NCBI RefSeq assembly: GCF_001509795.1
Contig: NZ_LLZN01000071.1
Coordinates: 1 to 57,419, forward strand
Reading direction: 5' to 3'
DNA: 57,419 bases
Source of the DNA: Streptomyces sp. NRRL WC-3605
GTDB taxonomy: Bacteria > Actinomycetota > Actinomycetes > Streptomycetales > Streptomycetaceae
Each line of letters opens with the position of its first letter. Position 1 is the stretch's first letter. Below are positions 8,637-16,243 of the stretch, in pieces. The translations under genes were made by a program, and so were the position numbers. Below the pieces are notes generated by a model that was given only the letters and a program-made list of their open reading frames with translations, searched no databases and was not told the DNA's origin.

Positions 8637-9845
8637 GTGCGGGCGCTCGCTCTGGACTGTGACGTGCTCGTGGTCGGCGGCGGCATCGTCGGGCTGGCCA
8701 CGGCGTACGCGGTCACGCGTGCCGCACCGGGCACCCGGGTGACCGTCCTGGAGAAGGAGCTCGGCCCGGCCCGCCACCAGACGGGACGCAACAGCGGGGT
8801 GATCCACAGCGGCGTCTACTACCGCCCCGGCTCCCTCAAGGCCCGGTACGCGGTCGGGGGCGCCGCCGAGATGGTCAAGTTCTGCGCGGAGTACGGCGTC
8901 GCGCACGCCGTGACCGGCAAGCTGATCGTCGCCACCGGACGCGAGGAGCTGCCCCGGCTGCACGCGCTGGCCCAGCGCGGCCGGGAGAACGGCATCGCGG
9001 TGCGCGAGCTGGGCGCCGCGCAGATCGCCGAGTACGAGCCCGAGGTGGAGGGCCTGGCCGCCCTCCATGTGCCGACGACCGGCGTCTGCGACTTCGCGGG
9101 AGTGGCCCGCCGGCTGGCGGAGGCGTCCGGCGCGGAGATCCGCTACGGCGCCCGGGTCGAGCGCGTCGACCGCAGGCCCTCGCTGGGCGTGGCCGTGCGC
9201 ACCACACGCGGGGACGTCGTGCGCGGCCGCGTCCTGGTGAACTGCGCCGGGCTGCACTGCGACGAGGTGGCCCGGCTCACCGGGGACGACCCCGAGGCGC
9301 GGATCGTGCCGTTCCGGGGCGAGTACTACACGCTGAAGCGGCCCGAGCTGGTGCGCGGCCTGGTGTACCCGGTGCCGGACCCGGCGTTCCCCTTCCTCGG
9401 CGTGCATCTGACGCGCGGTATCGACGACGGCGTGCACATCGGCCCGAACGCGGTCCCCGCGCTGGCCCGCGAGGGCTACCGCTGGGGCGTCGTACGGCCC
9501 CGGGAGGTCGGCACGACCCTCGCCTGGCCCGGGGCGTGGCGCATGGCCCGGCGGCACTGGCGGTACGGGGCGGGCGAGCTGCACCGGTCGCTGTCCAAGG
9601 CGGCGTTCACGGACGCGGTGCGCCGGCTGCTGCCCGCCGTGGAGGCCGGCGACCTGGTGCCGGCGGCGGCCGGGGTCCGGGCCCAGGCGGTCCTGCGGGA
9701 CGGCTCGCTGGTGGACGACTTCCTGATCCGCGAGGGCCCGCGCGCGGTCCATGTGCTGAACGCGCCGAGCCCTGCGGCGACGGCCTCCCTGCCCATCGGA
9801 CGCGAGGTGGCCCGCCGGGCGCTGGCGGCGCTGCAGACCACCTGA
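8637..9845 (+). CDS. lhgO: L-2-hydroxyglutarate oxidase-type FAD enzyme
   Basis: A DAO-family flavoenzyme of about 402 residues. It opens with the Rossmann FAD motif DVLVVGGGIVGLATAYAV, followed by QTGRNSGVIHSGVYYRPGSLKARYA, characteristic of L-2-hydroxyglutarate oxidases/dehydrogenases, and PFRGEYYTL and PFLGVHLTR further on. It would oxidise L-2-hydroxyglutarate to 2-oxoglutarate, a metabolite-repair reaction. GTG 8637 was chosen because GGGAGG at 8623-8628 sits 8 nt before it; in-frame GTGs at 8628 and 8631 overlap that site. It stands alone, with 59 bp or more on each side. Confidence 0.88.
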   Translation: MRALALDCDVLVVGGGIVGLATAYAVTRAAPGTRVTVLEKELGPARHQTGRNSGVIHSGVYYRPGSLKARYAVGGAAEMVKFCAEYGVAHAVTGKLIVATGREELPRLHALAQRGRENGIAVRELGAAQIAEYEPEVEGLAALHVPTTGVCDFAGVARRLAEASGAEIRYGARVERVDRRPSLGVAVRTTRGDVVRGRVLVNCAGLHCDEVARLTGDDPEARIVPFRGEYYTLKRPELVRGLVYPVPDPAFPFLGVHLTRGIDDGVHIGPNAVPALAREGYRWGVVRPREVGTTLAWPGAWRMARRHWRYGAGELHRSLSKAAFTDAVRRLLPAVEAGDLVPAAAGVRAQAVLRDGSLVDDFLIREGPRAVHVLNAPSPAATASLPIGREVARRALAALQTT

Positions 9846-9975
9846 ACCGGGCCCGAGCCGAACCTGATCCGGGCCCGAGCCGGGCATGAGCCGACCTTGA
9901 CCCGGGACGTGACCGAGCGGTCCGCTCCCCCGGGGGTCGGGCCCGCGCGCCGGGGGACCCGCGCCGGGGAGCACG

Positions 9976-9981
9976 TAAAAT
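9976..9981 (+). promoter_or_regulatory. -10 box of trmB (likely leaderless transcript)
   Basis: TAAAAT ends 10 nt before the GTG start of trmB, so transcription would begin about 3-4 nt before the start codon. No Shine-Dalgarno site precedes the GTG. Confidence 0.5.
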
Positions 9982-9991
9982 CGATGCCACT

Positions 9992-10843
9992 GTGTCTGAT
10001 TCCCGCAACGCCCCCGAAGCCGCACCGCCCGGTGCCCCCGCCTCCGCCGGCGCCCTCGGCGAGCAGGGCGCCCACACCCCCGGCGTCCCCGTCCGGCACA
10101 CCCGGGACAAGGGGGAGCCGCGGTTCCCCGACGGGCCCAAGGCCGACCCGGCCGGATCGCACTTCGAGCGGCGGATCCGCAGCTTCCAGCCCCGGCGCAG
10201 CCGGGTCACCGCCGGGCAGGCGGACGCCTTGCAGCGGCTGTGGCCCCAGTGGGGCCTGGACATCGACGGGCAGCGCGTGATCGACCTGGCCGAGCTGTTC
10301 GGGAACGACCACCCGGTCGTGCTGGAGATCGGGTTCGGCATGGGCGAGGCCACCGCGCAGATGGCCGCCGCCGACCCGGGCACCGACATCCTCGCCGTCG
10401 ACGTGCACACCCCCGGCCAGGGGAACCTGCTCAACCTCGCCGAGCACCACGGCCTGCGCAACATCCGCGTCGGCAACGGCGACGCCATCATCCTGCTCCG
10501 CGAGATGCTCGCGCCGGACTCGCTCGACGGGCTGCGCGTCTACTTCCCGGACCCCTGGCCGAAGAAGCGGCACCACAAGCGGCGCCTCATCCAGCCCGCG
10601 TTCCTGGACCTGGCCGCGACCCGGCTGAAGCCCGGCGCGCTGGTGCACTGCGCCACCGACTGGGAGCCGTACGCCGAGCAGATGCTCGAGGTGCTGACGG
10701 CCCATCCGGACTTCGAGAACACGCGGCCCGACGGCGGTTTCGCACCGCGTCCCGCGCACCGGCCGCTGACCCGTTTCGAGGGCCAGGGACTGGACAAGGG
10801 TCATGTGGTGAACGACCTGCTCTTCCGCCGCGTACAGCGGTAG
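9992..10843 (+). CDS. trmB: tRNA (guanine-N7-)-methyltransferase
   Basis: Forms m7G46 in the variable loop of tRNAs using S-adenosylmethionine. The SAM site reads VLEIGFGMGEAT (about residues 109-120), and the family hallmark PDPWPKKRHHKRRL follows at about 188, then the C-terminal TDWEPYAEQMLEVL. An Arg/Pro-rich N-terminal extension of about 60 residues precedes the catalytic fold, common in actinobacteria. It starts at a GTG directly behind a TAAAAT box without a Shine-Dalgarno site, so translation is probably leaderless. The next gene starts 121 bp downstream on the same strand from its own probable promoter. Confidence 0.95.
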   Translation: MSDSRNAPEAAPPGAPASAGALGEQGAHTPGVPVRHTRDKGEPRFPDGPKADPAGSHFERRIRSFQPRRSRVTAGQADALQRLWPQWGLDIDGQRVIDLAELFGNDHPVVLEIGFGMGEATAQMAAADPGTDILAVDVHTPGQGNLLNLAEHHGLRNIRVGNGDAIILLREMLAPDSLDGLRVYFPDPWPKKRHHKRRLIQPAFLDLAATRLKPGALVHCATDWEPYAEQMLEVLTAHPDFENTRPDGGFAPRPAHRPLTRFEGQGLDKGHVVNDLLFRRVQR

Positions 10844-10951
10844 GAGCGGCGGGCGGACAGCACCTGCGAGAACACCCGCAGCACCACCGAAAGCAGCCCC
10901 TCACCGGCGCCCGGCACTCCCGCGCCGCTGCGGGCGGCGCCCCCGTCTCGT

Positions 10952-10957
10952 TAGGGT
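10952..10957 (+). promoter_or_regulatory. -10 box of the PrsW gene (likely leaderless transcript)
   Basis: TAGGGT (TANNNT) ends 7 nt before the GTG at 10965, which puts the transcription start at or next to the start codon. Confidence 0.4.
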
Positions 10958-10964
10958 CGATGCC

Positions 10965-12287
10965 GTGGCCACCTGCCCCCCGTACCCGACGCATCCCCCC
11001 GCTCCCGCCGGCGCGCTGCGGCACGCGCACTGGTGGCAGCGGCGCTGGGTTCCCTACGCCGCGCTCAGCACCCTGCTGGCCCTGTCCGGGCTGGTCATCC
11101 TGGCCCTGGTGCGCGAGCAGACCGGTACGGAGGGCTTCCTGGTCGGGCTCGGGCTGGCGGTCCTGCCGGTCCCGCTGCTCGTCGCGTCGTTCCGCTGGCT
11201 GGACCGGGTCGAGCCGGGCCCCTGGCGGAACCTGGTGTTCTCCTTCGCCTGGGGCGCCTGCGCGGCGGCGCTCATAGCGATCGTGGCGAACAGTTTCGCC
11301 ACACGGTGGATAGCGACGGCGACCGCCGACCCGTCCCACGCGGACACCCTGGGCGCGACGGTCATAGCGCCCGTCGTGGAGGAGACGGCGAAGGCGGCGG
11401 CCGTCCTGCTGCTCTTCCTCTTCCGCCGCCGGGACTTCAGCGGGCTGCTGGACGGTGTGGTGATCGCGGGGGTCACCGCCACCGGGTTCGCCTTCACCGA
11501 GAACATCCTCTACCTCGGCACCGCCTTCGGCACCGACCAGCTGTCCGGCGACAGCGGCATCGCGTCCGTGACCGCGGCGACCTTCTTCGTCCGCGTCGTC
11601 ATGTCGCCCTTCGCGCACCCCCTGTTCACCGTGCTCACCGGCCTCGGCTTCGGCGCCGCCGCGCTGTCCGGCGAGCGCCAGCGGGTGCGCCGCGTGCTCC
11701 TGCCGCTGTCGGGGCTGCTGCTGGCGATGGGCATGCACGCCCTGTGGAACGGCTCGTCGACGTTCGGCGAGTTCGGCTTCTTCGCCGTGTACGCGGCCTT
11801 CATGGTGCCCGCGTTCGGGCTGCTGGTCTGGCTGATGCTGTGGACGCGGTACCGCGAGCTGCGGACCGTGCGCGAGGAGCTGCCCGCCTACGCCGTCGCC
11901 GGATGGCTGTCCCCGGCCGAGCCGTTCGCGCTGGGCTCGATGCGGGACCGCCGGGTGGCCCGGCAGTACGCCCGCCACCACGGGGGACGCCCCGCGGCCC
12001 GGGCGGTCGCCCAGTACGAGGCGTACGCCACCTCGCTGGCGTTCCTGAGGCGCCGGGGCCGCCGGGGCCGGGCCGGCGCGGACTTCGTGGTCCGCGAGGT
12101 CGAGCTGCTGAACGAGCTGTGGCGCCGCCGTGCGTGGGCCCGCCCGGCCCTGGAGCACGCGCTCGCCGCGAAGAGCCGGCCGGTCCCCGCGTACGCGCCG
12201 CCGGGCGCCTGGTGGGCCCAGCCGTACGCACCGCACGGGCAGGGCCCCGGAGGACCGGCGCCGGCCTGGAACCCCTACCAGGTCTGA
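10965..12287 (+). CDS. prsW: PrsW-family intramembrane metalloprotease (440 aa)
   Basis: A polytopic membrane protein with the three PrsW motifs: EETAKA (EExxK type, about residue 142), HPLFTVLTGLGFG in a later helix, and HALWNG (about residue 258). About eight hydrophobic segments occupy residues 25-300. A cytosolic tail of about 140 residues ends in a Pro/Ala/Gly-rich stretch. In Bacillus, PrsW cleaves an anti-sigma factor; in Streptomyces the substrate is generally unknown. The sigma/membrane-protein pair at 576-1672 is a nearby candidate only by proximity. The start is a GTG immediately after a TAGGGT box. Confidence 0.85.
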   Translation: MATCPPYPTHPPAPAGALRHAHWWQRRWVPYAALSTLLALSGLVILALVREQTGTEGFLVGLGLAVLPVPLLVASFRWLDRVEPGPWRNLVFSFAWGACAAALIAIVANSFATRWIATATADPSHADTLGATVIAPVVEETAKAAAVLLLFLFRRRDFSGLLDGVVIAGVTATGFAFTENILYLGTAFGTDQLSGDSGIASVTAATFFVRVVMSPFAHPLFTVLTGLGFGAAALSGERQRVRRVLLPLSGLLLAMGMHALWNGSSTFGEFGFFAVYAAFMVPAFGLLVWLMLWTRYRELRTVREELPAYAVAGWLSPAEPFALGSMRDRRVARQYARHHGGRPAARAVAQYEAYATSLAFLRRRGRRGRAGADFVVREVELLNELWRRRAWARPALEHALAAKSRPVPAYAPPGAWWAQPYAPHGQGPGGPAPAWNPYQV

Positions 12288-12291
12288 CGGC

Positions 12292-13236
12292 TCAGGCGGA
12301 CGCCTCCGTCAGCCGGCGCAGTTCGTCGTCCGTCAGGGTCAGCTCACCCACACCGAGCAGGGCCGGCAGCTGTTCCGGGGTGCGGGCCGAGGCGATGGGG
12401 GCGGCGACCGTCGGCCGGGAGGCGAGCCAGGCCAGGGCCACGGTGGCGACCGGCGCTCCGTGCGCGGCGGCCACCTCGTCCAGCGCGGCCAGCACCCGCC
12501 GCCCCCGCCCGGTCTCCGCGTGCCGTCCGGCGCCCTGCGCACGCGGGCTGTCCACGGCGGCGCCCGGACGGTACTTGCCGGTGAGGAAACCCGCCGCGAG
12601 CGCGTAGTACGGCACCGCGGCGAGGTTCTCCCGTTCGGCGAGGTCCTGGAGGCCGCCCTCGTAGGTGTCCCGGGAGACCAGGTTGTAGTGGGGCTGGAGC
12701 GCCACGTACCGGGCCAGGCCCTCGCGGTCGGAGAAGGCGAGGGAGGCGGCCAGCCGTTCGGCGGAGATGTTGGACGCGGCGATGTAGCGGACCTTGCCCG
12801 CCTTCACCAGCTCGTCCAGGGCGCCCACGATCTCCTCGACCGGCACCTCGGGCTTGTCGAAGTGCGTGTAGTACAGGTCGATGCGGTCGGTGCCGAGGCG
12901 GCGCAGCGAGGCGTCGGCGGCCGCCTTGATGGTGGCCGCGTTCAGCCCCTGGAAGTCGGGGTGCTGGCTGACCTTGGTGGCGATCACGACGTCGTCCCGG
13001 TTGCCGCGCGCCTTGAGCCAGTTGCCGATGACGGTCTCCGACTCACCGCCCACGTTCCCCTCGACCCACGCCGAGTACGAGTCGGCCGTGTCGAGGAAGT
13101 TGCCGCCGGCCGCGGTGTAGGCGTCGAGGACGGCGAAGGAGTGGGCCTCGTCGGCGGTCCACCCGAAGACGTTGCCGCCGAGGCAGAGCGGGGAGACCTC
13201 GAGGTCGGAGGAGCCGAGCTTGCGCAGAGAAGTCAT
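12292..13236 (-). CDS. Aldo/keto reductase (314 aa)
   Basis: An NADPH-dependent TIM-barrel oxidoreductase. It shows the AKR features MTSLRKLGSSDLEVSPL, GGNFLDTADSYSAW (Asp and Tyr of the catalytic tetrad), the Lys in VVIATKVSQ, YYTHFDKP and YIAASNIS. PIASARTPEQL near the C-terminus is the cofactor-binding segment. The ATG at 13236 matches the family N-terminus; the longer upstream frame does not. There is no clear Shine-Dalgarno site. It ends 4 bp from the convergent PrsW stop codon. Substrate unknown. Confidence 0.88.
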   Translation of the reverse strand: MTSLRKLGSSDLEVSPLCLGGNVFGWTADEAHSFAVLDAYTAAGGNFLDTADSYSAWVEGNVGGESETVIGNWLKARGNRDDVVIATKVSQHPDFQGLNAATIKAAADASLRRLGTDRIDLYYTHFDKPEVPVEEIVGALDELVKAGKVRYIAASNISAERLAASLAFSDREGLARYVALQPHYNLVSRDTYEGGLQDLAERENLAAVPYYALAAGFLTGKYRPGAAVDSPRAQGAGRHAETGRGRRVLAALDEVAAAHGAPVATVALAWLASRPTVAAPIASARTPEQLPALLGVGELTLTDDELRRLTEASA

Positions 13237-13379
13237 GCAAGGCGTCAACGACCGCGGCGGTGCCGTCCATTCCGCATCGACGGCCGCAACCGGGTGAGAA
13301 GGCGGGCGCACCGAAGACCGGCAGCCCTGACGTCGGGGGGTCGTCGTCAGGACCGCCGGGGATCAGGTGGGGAGGGTGC

Positions 13380-14396
13380 TCAGGGGGTGAGGCCCTTGCC
13401 GCGCAGCCAGGCCAGCGGGTCGATGCCGCTCGCGCTGCCGTCGGGGTGCACCTCGAGGTGCAGGTGGGCGCCGGTCACGTTGCCCGTGGCGCCGACGCGG
13501 CCGATGACGTCACCGGTGTTGACCTTCTGGCCGACGCTGACGCTGATCGAGGACTGGTGGGCGAACCAGATCTCGGTGCCGTCGTCCAGGGTCAGCTCGG
13601 TCTTGTAGCCGTAGGAGCCGTCCCAGCCGGCGAAGGTGATCGTGCCGGAGTGGACCGCCTTGATCAGGGTGCCGGTCGGCGCGGCGAAGTCGAGGCCCGT
13701 GTGGTGCCCGGACGACCAGTAGGCGCCGGCCTCGCCGAAGGTCGAGGTCAGGGTGTAGGAGGAGGTCGGCAGCGTGTACTGCTTGGCCAGCTCGGCGAGA
13801 CGCTCGGCCTCGGCCTTCTTGCGGGCCTCCTCCTCGGCGGCGGCCTTCGCTTCGGCGGCCTTCTCCTTGGCCTCCTTCTCCGCCTTGGCGGCCGCCTCGG
13901 CGACCTCCTTCTCGGCGGCGGCGACGGCGGCCGCGGCGGCCTTGCTGTCGACCTGGTCCTGCTGGAACTCGGCCTGGGCGATGATCCGGCTGCGCAGCGC
14001 CTCACCGGCGTCGGAGCCGCTCTGCGCGGTCTCCTGGCCCGTCTCGCCCATGGTGCTGAGGGCGGTGGCGGTGTCGTCCGCGGCGGAGTCGTCGTCGGAG
14101 ATCAGGGGCAGGTCGGGCAGGGCGATGGCGACCGGCGGCTTGCCGCTCTGCGCGGTGGCCATGCCGCCCGCGCCGACGGCCGCTATGACGCCGACGCCGA
14201 GAACCGTGGAGCTGCGGGCGAGTCCCCCGCCGCGCTGCTTGGAGACGCGGTGCCTGCCGCGGACGGGACGGAGGGACTCCGCGGTGGGGTTCCACTCCTC
14301 GAAGGGGCCCTCGTCGGTGCGGTCGTAGCCGAAGGTGTCGGCGGTGCGCTGACCGGGTACGAACGAGGCATGCGGGGCAGGACGGTTCGACGCCAC
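13380..14396 (-). CDS. Secreted M23 (LytM-type) peptidoglycan endopeptidase under a c-di-AMP riboswitch
   Basis: A 338-residue protein with a cytosolic N-terminal stretch of about 60 residues and a membrane/signal segment (about 60-85, STVLGVGVIAAVGAGGMATA). An Ala/Glu/Lys-rich coiled coil (about 140-215) precedes a C-terminal M23 domain. The zinc ligands are in SGHHTGLDFAAPTG and GAHLHLEVHPDG, and SSISVSVGQKVNTGDVIGRVGATG is the conserved core. It would cut peptide cross-links in the wall during growth. The GTG start has AAGGAG about 9 nt upstream, directly behind the riboswitch aptamer, so expression should respond to cyclic di-AMP, as for resuscitation-promoting and other cell-wall hydrolases in actinobacteria. 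Confidence 0.92.
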   Translation of the reverse strand: MASNRPAPHASFVPGQRTADTFGYDRTDEGPFEEWNPTAESLRPVRGRHRVSKQRGGGLARSSTVLGVGVIAAVGAGGMATAQSGKPPVAIALPDLPLISDDDSAADDTATALSTMGETGQETAQSGSDAGEALRSRIIAQAEFQQDQVDSKAAAAAVAAAEKEVAEAAAKAEKEAKEKAAEAKAAAEEEARKKAEAERLAELAKQYTLPTSSYTLTSTFGEAGAYWSSGHHTGLDFAAPTGTLIKAVHSGTITFAGWDGSYGYKTELTLDDGTEIWFAHQSSISVSVGQKVNTGDVIGRVGATGNVTGAHLHLEVHPDGSASGIDPLAWLRGKGLTP

Positions 14397-14419
14397 GTGG
14401 GCGTACTCCTTTCCTTCCT

Positions 14420-14560
14420 TCTCGCCTACCGGGTTAGCTGACGGGTTCGGAGCAGGAAGGTCTCCTACGCGCGTCTACATACCGTGATGTCACGGCGGTA
14501 TCGGCGCGATTCACCCCAAGGTGGTGGTTCCCCGGTTCCTTCGCAGGATTCGGCGCGTGC
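14420..14560 (-). promoter_or_regulatory. ydaO-type cyclic di-AMP riboswitch
   Basis: Read on the minus strand, the leader contains the conserved ydaO/yuaA blocks in order: GGGGAACCACC, TTGGGGTGAATCGCGC, the stem CCGTGACATCACGG, TAGGAGACCTTCCTGCTCCG, AACCCGTCAGCTAACCCGG and TAGGCG. The ribosome-binding site GGAAAGGAG follows at once. In Streptomyces this element controls cell-wall hydrolase genes, and c-di-AMP binding lowers expression. The boundaries are approximate. Confidence 0.9.
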
Positions 14561-14779
14561 GCACGGAGCCGCCTCTTGTGACGGCTGGGACGACCGCGCT
14601 GCGTTATCGAACGTTAATAGACGCGGGGTACGGATTCCAAGCCGTTCCGCTTGATCATTAACGAATTCCGCCGGGACGTACGGGCCATGAGCGGCCCAAA
14701 TCGGGCGAGTTGACTCCCCTCCGACCACGCTCACCGCACTGACGGTGCGTCAGTTGTTATGCGGAGGGGGTTCGTCTGT
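14561..14779. other. Intergenic upstream of the riboswitch: promoter region and short hairpin
   Basis: Only regulatory sequence is visible. AT-rich stretches on the minus strand (CTATTAACGTTCGATAACG, about 14605-14623) probably hold the promoter of the riboswitch-M23 transcript. ACTGACG-GTG-CGTCAGT at 14738-14754 is a small hairpin downstream of the phosphatase stop codon. Confidence 0.45.
14738..14754 (-). terminator. Short hairpin after the SpoIIE-type phosphatase gene
   Basis: Seven-base arms ACTGACG/CGTCAGT with a 3-nt loop lie 26 bp past the stop codon. No strong U-run follows, so this is a weak terminator candidate. Confidence 0.35.
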
Positions 14780-15859
14780 TCACTTTCTGTGAAGAACGTC
14801 GGGGCGGCGCACGGCCAGGAGGGCCAGGTCGTCCACCATGCCGCCCCCGGAGTGCCGGCGCGCCTGCCCCGCCAGCGTCCTGAGCAGTTCGGCCGGTTCA
14901 CGCAGCGCGTTGGCGCGCCCCGCCAGGCCCTGCTCGGGGTCGTAGAACCGGCCCGTCCGGTCGCGTGCCTCCGACAGTCCGTCGGTGTAGAGCAGCAGCG
15001 TCGCCCCGCTCGGGAACTCCGCCTCGTCGGCCCGGTCGGGCCAGGTGCCGAGCCCGCCCATGCCGAGCGGCAGCGCGGGATCGCTCGCGGGCAGCGGCCG
15101 CACGGCTCCGTCGGCGTACAGCAGCAGGGGCGGCGGATGCCCCCGGTTGACGAGCCGCACCGCCGGTGCGCCGGGCGGCAGTTCGGCGAGGACAGCCGTG
15201 GTGAAGCCCTCACGGGGGCCTCGTTCGTCCCGCCGGGTGCTCGCGCGCGCCAGGGCCCGCTCCAGCCGCTGGGCGACCCCCTCCAGGGTGCTCTCCTGCT
15301 CGGCGGCCTCCTGGAACGCCCCGATCACGACGGCGACGGTACCGACCGCGCCGAGGCCCTTGCCGCGCACGTCGCCCACGATCATCCGGACGCCGTGCGG
15401 GGTGTCCTGCACGGCGTACAGGTCCCCGCCGATGGAGGCGTCCTCCTGGGCCGCCTCATAGCGCGCGGCCACCTGGAACCCGCCGACCCGTTCGGGCGGT
15501 TCGGGCAGGACCGCGCGCTGGACGGCCTCCGCGACACGGCGGGCGGAGGCGAGGCGTTCGCCGCCGCGGCGGACGAGGACGTTGATGACGACGGCCAGGG
15601 CGGAGACGACGATCACGGTGACCAGTTCGGTGACCGCCTCCACCTCGTCCAGGCCCCCGACGGAGAGGCGCACGACGAGCAGCGAGCCGATCGCGGCGAT
15701 GCCGGTGCCCACCGTGCCGCGCTGGGAGTAGAGGGGAGCGGCCACCAGGGGCGCGGCGGCGAGGAAGGGGGCGCCGGAGAACGCGAGGGGGGCGGCGATG
15801 TCGTAGCCCACTCCGGCGGCGATCAGCAGGGCGGGCAGCACCCGGACCGACCGGCGCAC
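14780..15859 (-). CDS. Membrane-anchored SpoIIE-type PP2C phosphatase (359 aa)
   Basis: The N-terminal ~110 residues carry about four hydrophobic helices (LPALLIAAGVGYDIAAPLAF, FLAAAPLVAAPLY, GTGIAAIGSLLVVRL, LVTVIVVSALAVVINVLV). A SpoIIE/RsbU-type PP2C domain follows: AEAVQRAVLPEPPERV, the metal-binding IGGDLYAV, MIVGDVRGKGLGAV, LVNRGHPPPLLLY and LLLYTDGLSEARD. Such phosphatases dephosphorylate anti-anti-sigma factors in partner-switching systems. The GTG at 15859 was chosen because GGAGGAAGGG precedes it; the longer open frame runs through a tRNA gene and cannot be real. No anti-sigma partner is adjacent. Confidence 0.85.
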   Translation of the reverse strand: MRRSVRVLPALLIAAGVGYDIAAPLAFSGAPFLAAAPLVAAPLYSQRGTVGTGIAAIGSLLVVRLSVGGLDEVEAVTELVTVIVVSALAVVINVLVRRGGERLASARRVAEAVQRAVLPEPPERVGGFQVAARYEAAQEDASIGGDLYAVQDTPHGVRMIVGDVRGKGLGAVGTVAVVIGAFQEAAEQESTLEGVAQRLERALARASTRRDERGPREGFTTAVLAELPPGAPAVRLVNRGHPPPLLLYADGAVRPLPASDPALPLGMGGLGTWPDRADEAEFPSGATLLLYTDGLSEARDRTGRFYDPEQGLAGRANALREPAELLRTLAGQARRHSGGGMVDDLALLAVRRPDVLHRK

Positions 15860-15968
15860 GTACGAGATTCGCCCTTCCTCCACCCGACCAGGGTCGCCGA
15901 AGCGGTGACGGTGGGCGAGCGGGGGCGTCCGACCGGGGAGGCGCGGCAGGGAACGGTCCGGAAAACAC

Positions 15969-16000
15969 TCAGGGCCGGAACTGATGAGTTCCGGCCCTGA
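15969..16000 (-). terminator. Hairpin downstream of tRNA-fMet
   Basis: Perfect 14-bp arms TCAGGGCCGGAACT and AGTTCCGGCCCTGA around a GATG loop begin 8 bp past the 3' end of the initiator tRNA. Reading on the minus strand ends in GTGTTTTCC. Confidence 0.8.
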
Positions 16001-16008
16001 GCCTTCAG

Positions 16009-16082
16009 TAGCGGGGACAGGATTTGAACCTGCGACCTCTGGGTTATGAGCCCAGCGAGCTACCGAGCTGCTCCACCCCGCG
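16009..16082 (-). tRNA. Initiator tRNA-fMet (CAT)
   Basis: A 74-nt cloverleaf with anticodon CAT. The anticodon stem has three consecutive G:C pairs (GGGCTCATAACCC) and position 1 (C) does not pair with position 72 (T); both are marks of the initiator rather than the elongator tRNA. The T-arm reads GCAGGTTCAAATCCTGT. CCA is not encoded. Confidence 0.95.
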
Positions 16083-16093
16083 TCGATGTGTCC

Positions 16094-16099
16094 ATAGTA
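16094..16099 (-). promoter_or_regulatory. -10 box of tRNA-fMet
   Basis: TACTAT on the minus strand lies 11 nt upstream of the mature 5' end. No good -35 box was found. Confidence 0.45.
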
Positions 16100-16223
16100 C
16101 GCCATCGGCGGGGCCCTCCGCACACGCCTTTCCGCAGGCCCCGGCCGCGGGCGCTCCCGGGGCCGGGGCCCGGCCCCGGTCGCACGGGTGTCGCGGGGCC
16201 GGCCTCAGGGCGCCGGGTGGGCT

Positions 16224-16243
16224 CTCTGAGGCCGGCCTCAGAG
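16224..16243 (-). terminator. 20-bp perfect palindrome spanning the ribD stop codon
   Basis: CTCTGAGGCCGGCCTCAGAG is perfectly self-complementary; the RibD stop codon (16238-16240) lies inside its stem. It probably ends the ribD transcript, although no U-run follows. Confidence 0.45.

Noticed and set aside
14465..14734. An 89-residue minus-strand frame upstream of the M23 peptidase
   Set aside because: It covers the c-di-AMP riboswitch aptamer; the conserved RNA blocks explain the sequence.
15860..16123. Upstream extension of the SpoIIE-type phosphatase frame
   Set aside because: The extension translates the initiator tRNA and its terminator; the GTG at 15859 with a ribosome site is the credible start.
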